Assembly (NCBI RefSeq): GCF_009363615.1
Contig: NZ_CP045385.1
Coordinates: 186,001 to 250,000 of the forward strand
Source: Ruegeria sp. THAF33
GTDB lineage: Bacteria > Pseudomonadota > Alphaproteobacteria > Rhodobacterales > Rhodobacteraceae
Length of the DNA: 64,000 nucleotides
Reading direction: 5' to 3'
The stretch's first letter is position 1. Each line of letters opens with the position of its first letter. The notes below the pieces were generated by a model. The model did no database searches and was not told the origin of the DNA. It saw nothing but the letters and a program-made list of their open reading frames with translations. A program made the translations under genes and the position numbers. Shown piece after piece: positions 40,160 to 48,854 of this stretch.

Positions 40160-40420
40160 CTAAGCTTCGAGCATGACAACAATTGTGTCGGCATGGACAC
40201 CATCGTGTTTCATCGCCGCCTGGCCGACTGGTCCGTTGTTGATCTCGAAAAACTTGTCCAGATCTGGGATGTTGGCGGACAGGCCGACCTTATTGGGCTC
40301 TGTCGGATGGACGAAAGTCACCATGTCGAAGGCAACCTCCTTGAAGATTTCATCGCGCTTGGGGGATGAAAGCCAGTGTTCGACATCGTCCACATCATGC
40401 ATTGCAATAACTCTGGGCAT
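40160..40420 (-). CDS. small conserved hypothetical protein
   Basis: 86 residues with no signal or membrane segment. The pattern (MPRVIAMHDVDDVEHWLSS at the start; IPDLDKFFEINNG) looks like a small dimeric alpha/beta protein of the ferredoxin-like type, but the family is not one I can name. It is 24 bp downstream of the DoxX-like gene on the same strand, so they are likely co-transcribed and divergent from the LysR gene at 40999. Confidence 0.75.
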   Translation of the reverse strand: MPRVIAMHDVDDVEHWLSSPKRDEIFKEVAFDMVTFVHPTEPNKVGLSANIPDLDKFFEINNGPVGQAAMKHDGVHADTIVVMLEA

Positions 40421-40444
40421 TGGTCTTCTCCTTGTTGAAAGATC

Positions 40445-40903
40445 TCAGGTGATAGCGGGAACGGGACGGGTCTGTGCCCTCGGCGTACCTGTCTCAAAAA
40501 GAACCGCGAACCTTGAGCGTTGGACCCATAGGATCAGGATTCCGCAAACGATCAGGACAAATGCGAGCGGGAGTCCTCCGGGATTGAGGGTGGCATGAAA
40601 CAGAACGATAACGGCCATTATCGGTGCCAGCAGGGCCAACCCCAGTGCCGGGGCCCGGTTGGACAGAAGAAGAAGCGCACCTGCCAGTTCGACACCTTTC
40701 ATCAATGGCCAGAGAAATCCGGCCTCCTTGAGCGCCGCTTCAAGCGCAAGCCCGGCGGAAGAGGTCGGCGGATGTATCAGGTGTGCGCCAGTGAAAATGA
40801 ACGCAAATCCGTCCAACGCCCCCATCAGAAATATGCCGCCAAGTAACAGACGCGGCGCAGGATCGATCAGAAACGTCCGGAGGTTCGGAAGGGAGAACGG
40901 CAT
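40445..40903 (-). CDS. DoxX-like small membrane protein
   Basis: 152 residues with four hydrophobic segments (LLLGGIFLMGALDGFAFIF; GVELAGALLLLSN; LALLAPIMAVIVLFHATL; AFVLIVCGILILWV). Layout and the FLWPLMKGVELAGALLLL segment resemble DoxX/DoxD-type proteins, often linked with redox or oxidative-stress functions. The exact role is unknown. It is the first gene of a two-gene unit divergent from a LysR regulator 95 bp away, its probable controller (inference). Confidence 0.72.
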   Translation of the reverse strand: MPFSLPNLRTFLIDPAPRLLLGGIFLMGALDGFAFIFTGAHLIHPPTSSAGLALEAALKEAGFLWPLMKGVELAGALLLLSNRAPALGLALLAPIMAVIVLFHATLNPGGLPLAFVLIVCGILILWVQRSRFAVLFETGTPRAQTRPVPAIT

Positions 40904-40998
40904 CGTGAATTTCCTTCAGGTTGCGATTGCATTTCAGTGCGTTTTCTTCTGAGTATGAGGGTAGGCAGCATCACTCCAGCAAATAGTTTTCAGTCCAG

Positions 40999-41964
40999 AT
41001 GAATGAAATTCAGATCAAGAACCTCGACCTGAACCTGCTCCTCGTCTTCCGGGTCCTGATGGAAGAGGGCAGCGTGAACCGGGCCGCCGAACAGCTCGGC
41101 CGAACACCCTCGGCCGTGAGTCACGCGCTTGGGCGATTGCGCGAACAACTGGATGACCCATTGCTGGTGCGCGCCGGTGGCATTATGAAACCAAGCCCGC
41201 GGGCCGAGGCCCTGTATCGCGAGATCCGACCGATCCTGTCACGGATCGAACGCGTGGTGCAGGCGCCCGCCCCCTTCGAACCCATGACCTGCTCCCGGAC
41301 CTTTCGCATGGCAGGACCGGCGCTGAATTGCATCGCCTCTGGAGTTGTCTCGCGCATGCAGGCAGAAGCACCGGATGCGGCATTGGCATGGCAACCCTAT
41401 TCCAAAGATACCATGGATCAGATCATCAAGGGTGAAGTGGATATCGCATTTGGAAACGCCAACTTTCCCTTGCCTGAAGGTCTGAAGGCAAAAGTCCTGA
41501 AACCGATGAAACGTTATGTTCTGGCGCGGCGGGGCCACCCGGCGACAAATGACTGGAGCTTGGACAGCTGGATGCGATGGCCGCATGCCGTTGTGCGCAT
41601 TCCGGCCGCCATCCACGGTACGGTCGAAGAGCATCTTGCCCATCTTGGTCTGAAGCGCCGCATTGGATTTCACGCGGCCAGCTGGTCCGGAATCGCATCG
41701 GCGCTGAACGACACAAACATGTTGGGAAACTTCGTTGCGTTAGTCTTGCTGGAGGGCCGCGCTGGCGACGACCTGCAAGTCCTGGAACCGCCCGAACCGA
41801 TGCCCGATCTTGTCTTTCGTGTCATCTGGAATGCGGAGCTGGACGCGGACCCGGCCCTTGTCTGGATGCGCGGTATTGTTTTGACCACATTTGAAGACCT
41901 CGTGGATGAAGCCCAAAAAATCGTGTCAAATCGCGATATCATCGTACCGCGCACCTTCGGTTGA
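40999..41964 (+). CDS. LysR-family transcriptional regulator (NodD/NahR-like branch)
   Basis: 321 residues. The N-terminus (LDLNLLLVFRVLMEEGSVNRAA, then QLGRTPSAVSHALGRLREQL) is the branch that includes NodD, NahR and LeuO. It has a full effector-binding domain. Divergent from the DoxX-like and small hypothetical genes, which are the natural target candidates. The inducer cannot be inferred. Confidence 0.9.
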   Translation: MNEIQIKNLDLNLLLVFRVLMEEGSVNRAAEQLGRTPSAVSHALGRLREQLDDPLLVRAGGIMKPSPRAEALYREIRPILSRIERVVQAPAPFEPMTCSRTFRMAGPALNCIASGVVSRMQAEAPDAALAWQPYSKDTMDQIIKGEVDIAFGNANFPLPEGLKAKVLKPMKRYVLARRGHPATNDWSLDSWMRWPHAVVRIPAAIHGTVEEHLAHLGLKRRIGFHAASWSGIASALNDTNMLGNFVALVLLEGRAGDDLQVLEPPEPMPDLVFRVIWNAELDADPALVWMRGIVLTTFEDLVDEAQKIVSNRDIIVPRTFG

Positions 41965-42335
41965 TGTTTCAGGCAACCCCAAACACTCTCCATCTTGGAA
42001 GCGGTCATTCGTCGTTGGCGCAGCATTGAGCACTTTGGGCTCGAAGCCGTCATTGACGCAATCCCGACAAGTGTCTGCTTCGCGGACAAAGCCCCAATTC
42101 GCTGTGGGTGCGCCAATGATTGCTTTCGGAAAATCGGGCCGGTCCAAAACAACCGTGTTTGCCGTTTATTTTGGCGATATTGACGGCTGAAAAATTGAGC
42201 AAAAAACGGATTGGATATTTCATGCGGTAGTAAACTGGCCAGAAGCTAAACAAAATAATCATGTCGCCAGAGAAAGCAAGACTTGGTTTCGCCTGGCGCA
42301 TACGAGTAGAGGACACCAGTTGGAAGTGTCGCCCC
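41965..42335. other. intergenic stretch with a dispersed-repeat-like segment
   Basis: 371 bases between the convergent LysR and cydB genes. The part at 42034-42054 begins TTTGGGCTCGA and is shared, with changes, by 45317-45336, suggesting a decayed dispersed intergenic repeat. No supported gene was seen; in particular no DUF2474/CydX-type small subunit follows cydB. Confidence 0.4.
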
Positions 42336-43346
42336 TCAGTCGTAGCGCAACTCGGTCGCCTTGCCCCGAAAGATCGTGTAAGCCATCACCGTATATCCGG
42401 CGATCACCGGCAAAACAAAGACTGTCCCTATCAGAATGATGAATAGGCTTTCCGGAGCACTTGCCGCTTCATAAATCGTCAATTGCTCGGGGACCACATA
42501 TGGGTAGAAGCTGTACGCCATCCCGAAAAATGCCAGTGTGAACAGAGTGATAGACGCCGCAAAAGGGAACCAGGCCCAACTGTCGTTGCGGGTTGGCAAG
42601 TGACGCAAGGCATACCACAGCAAAGCGATCAAAATGCCCGACATGAGGGGCAGAGGCAGCAGCAGGAAGAACTCGGGGAAGGTAAACCATTTGTCAAAGA
42701 TGCGTTGGCTTACCCAAGGGGTCGCCAGTGACACAGCGCTGATGCCGGTGATCAGCCCCCAGATGCCACCTTTGGCCCAATCGACGGCTTTTTGCTGCAG
42801 CCCCCCGTCGGTTTTGAGAATGACCCAACAGGCTCCGATGAACGAATAGCCAACGGCCAGAAACACGGCCGTGATAGCGGCGAAGATCCAGGTACCGAAA
42901 GTGCTTTCCAGCCCCATGACGTATTTGCCCAGCATGAAACCTTGCGCCAATGCGGTCATTAGCGAGCCGGTAAAGAACGCCATATTCCAACTGCTCTTGT
43001 GATGCGCCGGGGCTTTGACCCGGAATTCGAACGCGACACCGCGCAGGATCAGGCCAATCAGCATGATGGCTACAGGCAAGTATAGTGAAGTCAGGATAAC
43101 CCCGTGTGCGGTCGGGAAGGCCACCAAAAGGATGCCGATCGCAAGCACCAACCACGTTTCGTTTGCGTCCCAGAATGGCCCAATTGAGGCAACCATTCGG
43201 TCCTTTTCGGCCTCATCGGCGAAGGGGAACAGTATCCCAACGCCCAGATCAAAGCCGTCCAGAACCACGTAGACAAGGATCGAGAGCCCCATAAGCGCAG
43301 CGAACGTCAGAGGCAGCCAATGTGTCGGATCACCAAAATAGGTCAT
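42336..43346 (-). CDS. cydB: cytochrome bd-type ubiquinol oxidase subunit II
   Basis: 336 residues with eight or nine hydrophobic segments and the CydB start pattern (VYVVLDGFDLGVGILFPF) and GPFWDANETWLVLAIG. It supports subunit I in the quinol oxidase that reduces O2 to water in the inner membrane. It follows cydA by 6 bp. The subunit I type (short Q-loop) indicates a cyanide-insensitive CioAB-like enzyme. Confidence 0.94.
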   Translation of the reverse strand: MTYFGDPTHWLPLTFAALMGLSILVYVVLDGFDLGVGILFPFADEAEKDRMVASIGPFWDANETWLVLAIGILLVAFPTAHGVILTSLYLPVAIMLIGLILRGVAFEFRVKAPAHHKSSWNMAFFTGSLMTALAQGFMLGKYVMGLESTFGTWIFAAITAVFLAVGYSFIGACWVILKTDGGLQQKAVDWAKGGIWGLITGISAVSLATPWVSQRIFDKWFTFPEFFLLLPLPLMSGILIALLWYALRHLPTRNDSWAWFPFAASITLFTLAFFGMAYSFYPYVVPEQLTIYEAASAPESLFIILIGTVFVLPVIAGYTVMAYTIFRGKATELRYD

Positions 43347-43352
43347 GGTCCT

Positions 43353-44726
43353 TTATTCCGCTGGAACTGCTTTGGGGTATTTTGGCTCTGGCCGGAAGGG
43401 TTGGTCGCCTTGCGCCGCCTTCCGAGCCAAATAAAACAGCACGCCGATATACGCCGTGAGAAGTAGGACGTAGATCAGCAGGTAAGCCGCCAGCGTCGTG
43501 CCCACCAATGGTGCCGGGACATCAGCCACGGCTTGTTCGGTTGTCAGCACGCCATGAACCAGCCACGGCTGGCGGCCAATCTCGGTTGTGTACCAGCCGG
43601 CCAACGTTGCGATCCAACCCGAAAAGGCCATCGGGACCAATGCGATTTGCATGAGTTTGGGCACTCCCGCAGGCCCGCGCCCGCGCCGCATGAACAGCAA
43701 TGTCGCCCAGCTGAGCAGCAACATGGCCATGCCTGTAGCGACCATGATGCGGAACGACCAAAAGACGGGTGCAACGGGTGGGTGTAGAACTGTGCCATCC
43801 TCGGCGACAAAGTCATTCAGGCCGGGCACCACGCCATCGGCCTTATGTGTTAGAATGACCGAAGCGAGGTTGGGGATGCTGACCTCATATTGGTTCTCAC
43901 GCGCGGTTTCGTCTGGAATGGCAAACAGCACCAGCGGTACGTTAGATTTCGTCTCCCAATTGCCCTCCATCGCGGCGACCTTCTGCGGCTGATATTCAAG
44001 CGTGTTCAGCCCGTGCATGTCTCCCATGAAGATTTGCACCGGGATCAACAATGCGCCCAGCCAAGCGCCGGTCATAAAGGTTGCCCGCACGTCCTGCCCG
44101 CGATCTCCGAGCAGCCATCGGAAGGCCGAGAAGCCAAGCACCAGGAATGCCACCGTCAGGCCGCTGGCCAGCAGCATGTGGGTCAGTCGGTAAGGCATAG
44201 ATGGGTTGAATATGATTGCCCACCAATCGGTTGCGAAAGCTACGCCATCCCGCATCTCGAACCCGGCGGGCGTGTGCATCCAGCTGTTCAGGACCAAAAT
44301 CCAGAAGGCCGACATAGTCGTTCCGAACGCTACAAGGAAAGTCGCGGTTGTGTGCAACCAGTTTGGAACGCGTGAGAAACCGAACAGCATGATGCCCAGA
44401 AACACTGCCTCGAGAAAGAAAGCAGTCAGGATCTCATAGGCCAACAACGGCCCGGCGATATTGCCTACGGCCTCCATGAAACCGGGCCAGTTGGTGCCAA
44501 ACTGAAAAGACATGGTGATACCCGAGACCACACCCATCGCAAATGACAAGGCAAATACCTTCACCCAAAAGCGGTAGGCATCCATCCATTTGGTGTCTTT
44601 GGTTGTGTTGAAGCGCAGTTTGAAAAACAGCAGTACCCAACCCAAGGCGATTGTGATCGTCGGGAAGAGAATGTGGAAAGATATGTTTGCCCCAAACTGA
44701 ATACGGGACAGCAGAAGCGCGTCCAT
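43353..44726 (-). CDS. cydA: cytochrome bd-type ubiquinol oxidase subunit I (CIO-like)
   Basis: 457 residues, shorter than the E. coli form of about 520 because the quinol loop is brief. H18 (IQFGANISFHILFPTI) is the haem b595 ligand position. NSWMHTPAGFEMRDG and GWYTTEIGRQPWLVHG are conserved, and the quinol-loop region reads KVAAMEGNWETKSNVPL, as in CioA. This oxidase has high O2 affinity and resists cyanide. It is the first gene of the cydAB pair. Confidence 0.93.
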   Translation of the reverse strand: MDALLLSRIQFGANISFHILFPTITIALGWVLLFFKLRFNTTKDTKWMDAYRFWVKVFALSFAMGVVSGITMSFQFGTNWPGFMEAVGNIAGPLLAYEILTAFFLEAVFLGIMLFGFSRVPNWLHTTATFLVAFGTTMSAFWILVLNSWMHTPAGFEMRDGVAFATDWWAIIFNPSMPYRLTHMLLASGLTVAFLVLGFSAFRWLLGDRGQDVRATFMTGAWLGALLIPVQIFMGDMHGLNTLEYQPQKVAAMEGNWETKSNVPLVLFAIPDETARENQYEVSIPNLASVILTHKADGVVPGLNDFVAEDGTVLHPPVAPVFWSFRIMVATGMAMLLLSWATLLFMRRGRGPAGVPKLMQIALVPMAFSGWIATLAGWYTTEIGRQPWLVHGVLTTEQAVADVPAPLVGTTLAAYLLIYVLLLTAYIGVLFYLARKAAQGDQPFRPEPKYPKAVPAE

Positions 44727-45470
44727 TTTTCACCTGTAGAAGACTTGTTTGAGCCTCAGATAGGTGTGACCGTTTTGGCGTTAAGGGATGTGCGACAGCC
44801 GGTCATGCGGCAGGGTGGCGCATGCCTTTGGTTCTCTGGAACCCGGTTTCCCCCCGTTTGTGGGCAAAGTTTTCCGCGACATATCCCTGTGCTCCATCTT
44901 TCTCAAAAACCACTGACGACGGACAATCGCGTCTATGAAAGCGCTTCAAAACAGACAAAGACAATCAGTATGGATAAAAACAACAGTGGAGCGAGACGCT
45001 TGAATTGATAAAGCTTGCTTCGTGGGTCCGCAGCGGACCAAAGCGGTGCAAAGGCTGCCATTGCTGCAATTCCGTTGCGCCTTTTTAACTTTTCTTGTCG
45101 GTTTTTGTTTTGTTGAAACTTAGTTGCTGCGTGAGCGGTCTGGATGTCGTAGTTGTCTTTCATTTGCTACTCCTCGTGACTAAAGGGGAGTTAGAGGTTG
45201 AAAATCTATTTCCACAATTGACTGAAAAAAGCGGCAATCTGGCACACTTAGCCGAACGGATACCAGGTTGAAGTATTCGCATAGCTGTCGCGACGGGTTA
45301 TCGGAGCAGCTGCAAATTTGGGCTCGATGCGGCCATTCTTTGCGGCAAGCATTGTTGGCTGGTCGCAGCCCATAGAGCACGTTGCTCAGATGCATGTTCA
45401 TTCTGCATATGTGCCTCACAAAACTCTTGAGTGGACCGTGAAAGGTACAGTGCTTGAAAGGATCTGGCTG
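44727..45470. other. low-GC intergenic region upstream of cydA
   Basis: 744 bases between the start of cydA and the 3' end of the TetR gene. It holds one candidate small gene (44933-45163) and a repeat-like segment at 45317-45336 that matches one at 42034. Nothing else is supported. Confidence 0.4.
44933..45163 (-). CDS. candidate small membrane protein
   Basis: 76 residues. A good SD (GAGGAG) lies about 6 nt before the ATG at 45163. The N-terminal half is polar and basic (QQNKNRQEKLKRRNG), and the end is one membrane helix (LAPLLFLSILIVFVCFEAL), fitting a tail-anchored peptide. It is upstream of and co-directional with cydAB, 206 bp away. No family was recognised, and part of the coding sequence resembles local intergenic repeats, so it may be spurious. 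Confidence 0.4.
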   Translation of the reverse strand: MKDNYDIQTAHAATKFQQNKNRQEKLKRRNGIAAMAAFAPLWSAADPRSKLYQFKRLAPLLFLSILIVFVCFEALS

Positions 45471-46082
45471 TCAAACGCCGCGGCTTGGAATGCGATCTGG
45501 GATGAACTGCCGCAAATATGAGATCGATGCAGAAAGCCCATCGTCAATCATCTCGGCGGTCAGAGCCCCGTGCCTCTGAAATGATAGGCTGAGGAACAGA
45601 TCAAATATCTCGATTGCATGGAAGAAACGTAATTCGCGTTGGTCAATGCCGGGCAACACAAAGTAGCCGTCCATGAGCTCGGCGAATTGAACGCCAAGCT
45701 CAAAGTCGTTTTGTCTATCGGTAGCCTTGATCGTAGGTGCCGTTGTACTCCCTAAGATAAGTCGGCAATAGCCTGGCTTCCTTTGGTACAAAGCGACGCC
45801 TCGGCGTGCTGCGTGTTCGAACAAGCTACGCCAATCCTCCAAGGCAGCGCCTGAGTAGGGCGCGATTATCTCTTCGATCAACTGCTCACCAAAACGAGCG
45901 GCCGCAGCTGCAAAAACCTCGTTGACCCCCTTGAAAAAGTGGTAAGCAGAACCTGACGGGATATCGGCTTCTGCCGCGATCCGATGCATGGTGATATCTG
46001 GAAGGTCTTCGTTTTCCAGAAGTGTTTCGGCAGCGAGGATCAACTTCAGTCGTCGTTCCTCACCTTTAGCGTAGCGTTTCAT
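45471..46082 (-). CDS. TetR-family transcriptional regulator
   Basis: 203 residues. The N-terminal HTH (residues about 10-55, with MHRIAAEADIPSGSAYHFFK as the core) is TetR-type, and the rest is a helical ligand-binding domain. It is encoded 72 bp downstream of, and on the same strand as, the serine hydrolase at 46155, and probably controls the nearby hydrolase/porin genes (inference). Its ligand is unknown. Confidence 0.88.
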   Translation of the reverse strand: MKRYAKGEERRLKLILAAETLLENEDLPDITMHRIAAEADIPSGSAYHFFKGVNEVFAAAAARFGEQLIEEIIAPYSGAALEDWRSLFEHAARRGVALYQRKPGYCRLILGSTTAPTIKATDRQNDFELGVQFAELMDGYFVLPGIDQRELRFFHAIEIFDLFLSLSFQRHGALTAEMIDDGLSASISYLRQFIPDRIPSRGV

Positions 46083-46154
46083 TCACAGTCTTGACCATTG
46101 GTATATGACACGTCCGTACCAACAACAGGACCCACGCGTCAAATTCCCGCAGCC

Positions 46155-47429
46155 CTACATCTTTGCTGTTTCATCTAGAATCGCAGGAACAACCTGTAGG
46201 AAAATCATGGAATTCATGCGTTCCGTTTCCGTCTGCGGGTAGCCACCGTTCATTGCAATGACGGTTTCACTTTCTGGCTCAACCACCAAAACCTGACCGT
46301 GTATTCCGACAAACGCCGCGAATTTGTGTTCACCAATTTCCAAGATCCGGATCTGGTCTTTATACCACCCATTTGGCGCGAGCACGGCCTCTTTTCCGTT
46401 GCTCCAAGCACCGCGGACCCTGTCGTTTCCCATCCACAGGGCGTCCAGGAAAGCGGCAGGGATGACTTGATCTCCAGCGTAGTTCTTACCTCCGGCGAGC
46501 ATCATGCGTCCGACGCGCGCGAGGTCGCGCGTTCTCATGTTCAATCCCCCGGATGCAACTGTTGCTCCCGACGGGTCAGCCATCCAATATGCCTCGCCCT
46601 CAGCTCCTAGCTTTGACCACAACTTGTCTTGCAAATACTCGGCCAATCCAACACCGGTCGCCGCTTCGACGGCAAGACCCAGAACTTCCGTGTTGGGGTC
46701 CTGGTACTGATAGTGCGTGCCTGGTTCATATTTTCGTTGCGCGATTGTCACCAGATAATCTTCGATGCCGTTCAAACCGCTATCATTGGGTCCGTTCCAT
46801 TCCTGAGACTCGGTGAATTTTGGGTCCCACGAAAGAAAGGGCGGTGTGGGAATGTCGAGGCCTGAATTCATGTCGGCCACGTCTTGCAACGAAACGCCTT
46901 CAAACGCCGTCCCTTTGAACCGTGGCAGATAAGCTTCCACCGGTGCCGTCATGTCCAGCTTACCCTCGGCCGCAGCAATTCCAGCAAGAATGGCAGTGAA
47001 GGACTTCGTTACTGACATGTCCAAGTGGGTCGATGTTTCATCCATCCCGTTCCAAAAATGCTGGTGCAGCAGGTCGTCGCCCTTCAGAATTACCATTGAA
47101 TGGTTCTTGAGCCTGTCCCGTAACAAAGTCTCGATATCCAGTGGACCATCAGCGTCTTCAGCAGTCAGTTCGGACAAGTCGAGACTATTAGACTCCGTCC
47201 AGCTCTCGGGCTCAATGTCACCGCTCGGTTCAACAACGTAGTGACGCGTGAACTTGTAGGCATTGGGAAAGGTTACGGCTGCGTTTTCGCCGCTATCCCA
47301 GTTTTCTTGGGTGACACCAAAGCCTTCGACTTGATCGAGGAACGCCTGATCTGGAGGCAGTATTGACTGAGCATATGCTGCTGATGACAGGAGAAAGCTA
47401 ACTGCTACTATACAATTGATTTTGTTCAT
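46155..47429 (-). CDS. exported serine hydrolase of the beta-lactamase fold (paralog 1)
   Basis: 424 residues with a signal peptide (ending SSAAYAQSI). The catalytic SxxK is visible in HLDMSVTKSFTAILAG, with a tyrosine motif near GTHYQYQDPNTEVLG. Family members include 6-aminohexanoate-dimer hydrolase and EstB-type esterases, so it is probably a periplasmic esterase or amidase rather than a true beta-lactamase. It is clearly paralogous to the gene at 48855, sharing STHLDMSV.KSFTA and RDLARVG-type segments. Confidence 0.85.
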   Translation of the reverse strand: MNKINCIVAVSFLLSSAAYAQSILPPDQAFLDQVEGFGVTQENWDSGENAAVTFPNAYKFTRHYVVEPSGDIEPESWTESNSLDLSELTAEDADGPLDIETLLRDRLKNHSMVILKGDDLLHQHFWNGMDETSTHLDMSVTKSFTAILAGIAAAEGKLDMTAPVEAYLPRFKGTAFEGVSLQDVADMNSGLDIPTPPFLSWDPKFTESQEWNGPNDSGLNGIEDYLVTIAQRKYEPGTHYQYQDPNTEVLGLAVEAATGVGLAEYLQDKLWSKLGAEGEAYWMADPSGATVASGGLNMRTRDLARVGRMMLAGGKNYAGDQVIPAAFLDALWMGNDRVRGAWSNGKEAVLAPNGWYKDQIRILEIGEHKFAAFVGIHGQVLVVEPESETVIAMNGGYPQTETERMNSMIFLQVVPAILDETAKM

Positions 47430-47809
47430 CTGTTTTCCTTGATGCCGTTGAGCTTAATTCTAATGACTGCGCTGCATATCTTATGAAATCGAAGCGCGGT
47501 CAGATCTGAGAAGTGTGCTTCGCGCCATGGGCTGAGCGCGGTATTTGTTATTCGAGTCCAGCTTCACGGATATGGTTACACCAAGAAAGCCGATGTCGAC
47601 AATAGTCGAGTTTTAGTCGGGATTTCAGCTATGCCGGGTTGTTACTGACGCGCATCCTTGCTAAAAAAATGAGCAATTTAATAACCTTGTGGAAAATCGG
47701 TTTCGACAATTTCCCAAACCCAATGCTCTCGAAGTTATCGACACGAGTCGAAAATAGGATATAAGAATCTCGTGGGAGAATCTGGTGTATCTGACCTTAG
47801 GAGCTACCC
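47430..47809. other. AT-rich divergent promoter region
   Basis: 380 bases between the divergent hydrolase (leftward) and porin-like gene (rightward). It is clearly AT-richer than the window average. No gene was recognised. Confidence 0.45.
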
Positions 47810-48706
47810 TTGTCTTGCATGGTAATTGGGCCTTGGGCCCGAGCAACTCAGTTAAGCTCGCTGGCCAATCGACTGTGTGTGCTCTCCAGGCTAGTTCTCT
47901 TTAGTGTTTTTTGCTCGATAATTTTTTACTCTCTCGCTTATGCGCAGGAAGAGTGCGACGCCGCGTGCCAGGCCGCACGTAAAGCACAGGACCCGCTCGC
48001 CGCAGTCACCGCACTACTTACGGATAACACAATCGGCTTTGGCCCCAATAGCGACAGCACAACCTACAATTTTCAACTTCAACCAGTTTACACGTTCGAG
48101 GGAGAATCCGCGAATGTGATTTTGCGCGGATTGATACCTTATGTTGGATTGCCTGGCGGTGTAGCGGGCGCAGATGCCAGCCTCCCGGAATTCGCCTTTT
48201 CCGACCGTGGCGGAGGAACAGATTTCGGCTTTAGCGATACCATTGTTCAGGCCTTTTATGTACCCGAAGTGGAGCCAGGGACATTTAAGATCGGATACGG
48301 CGTCCAACTCTCTTTTGATACAGCTGAAGACGGATTCAACGGACCTGGAAACGGAGCGGGCCTTGCCCTTGTTGGGTTCAATTTTGCTGGCGATTTGTCT
48401 TATGGTGGTGTGGTCGGACATCTCTGGGGAGAGGATGATTTTTCTCTCACAACCATACAGCCAATAGTCTTCTACAATTTGGAGGATTTCCTCGGAGGTT
48501 CTTACGTCGGCTACTCTAATACAAGTAGCTATAATTGGAGCACAGGTGATTGGGTTGTTCCCGTTGGAGCGACCTTTGGGAAGACGTTTGTCGTGGGTGG
48601 CGGAAACGCTATCGACCTTAATGTTGGTGCCTACTATCTCGCCGAGGCGCCGGACAACAGCAATGACTGGCAGCTCAAATTCGGCGTTTCGTGGTTCTTG
48701 CCGTGA
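47810..48706 (+). CDS. outer-membrane beta-barrel (porin-like) protein
   Basis: 298 residues from TTG 47810, which sits 6 nt after an AGGAG SD; ATG 47819 is the alternative. An export signal (LVLFSVFCSIIFYSLAYAQ) is followed by alternating hydrophobic strands and an aromatic C-terminal strand (WQLKFGVSWFLP). The pattern resembles the MetA-pathway/neuromedin-U-like group of small outer-membrane proteins. It lies between two hydrolase paralogs, so it may admit their substrate or product (inference). Confidence 0.68.
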   Translation: MSCMVIGPWARATQLSSLANRLCVLSRLVLFSVFCSIIFYSLAYAQEECDAACQAARKAQDPLAAVTALLTDNTIGFGPNSDSTTYNFQLQPVYTFEGESANVILRGLIPYVGLPGGVAGADASLPEFAFSDRGGGTDFGFSDTIVQAFYVPEVEPGTFKIGYGVQLSFDTAEDGFNGPGNGAGLALVGFNFAGDLSYGGVVGHLWGEDDFSLTTIQPIVFYNLEDFLGGSYVGYSNTSSYNWSTGDWVVPVGATFGKTFVVGGGNAIDLNVGAYYLAEAPDNSNDWQLKFGVSWFLP

Positions 48707-48854
48707 ACCCGCCAAGACCATCCCCATACGATGACTGTCGATGTCATAGAGTAGGCCATCAGGAGAACGTTTTCCCTACTACTTATATCCGCAGAACTCC
48801 TTTCCGGCAGTCGCTGTAAGGTTCGCTCAAACAGATGCAAAGAGGTTTTTTGCA

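Noticed and set aside
42050-42316. A CydX/DUF2474-type small subunit after cydB
   Set aside because: The only downstream frame has no SD and lacks the family's single-helix pattern.
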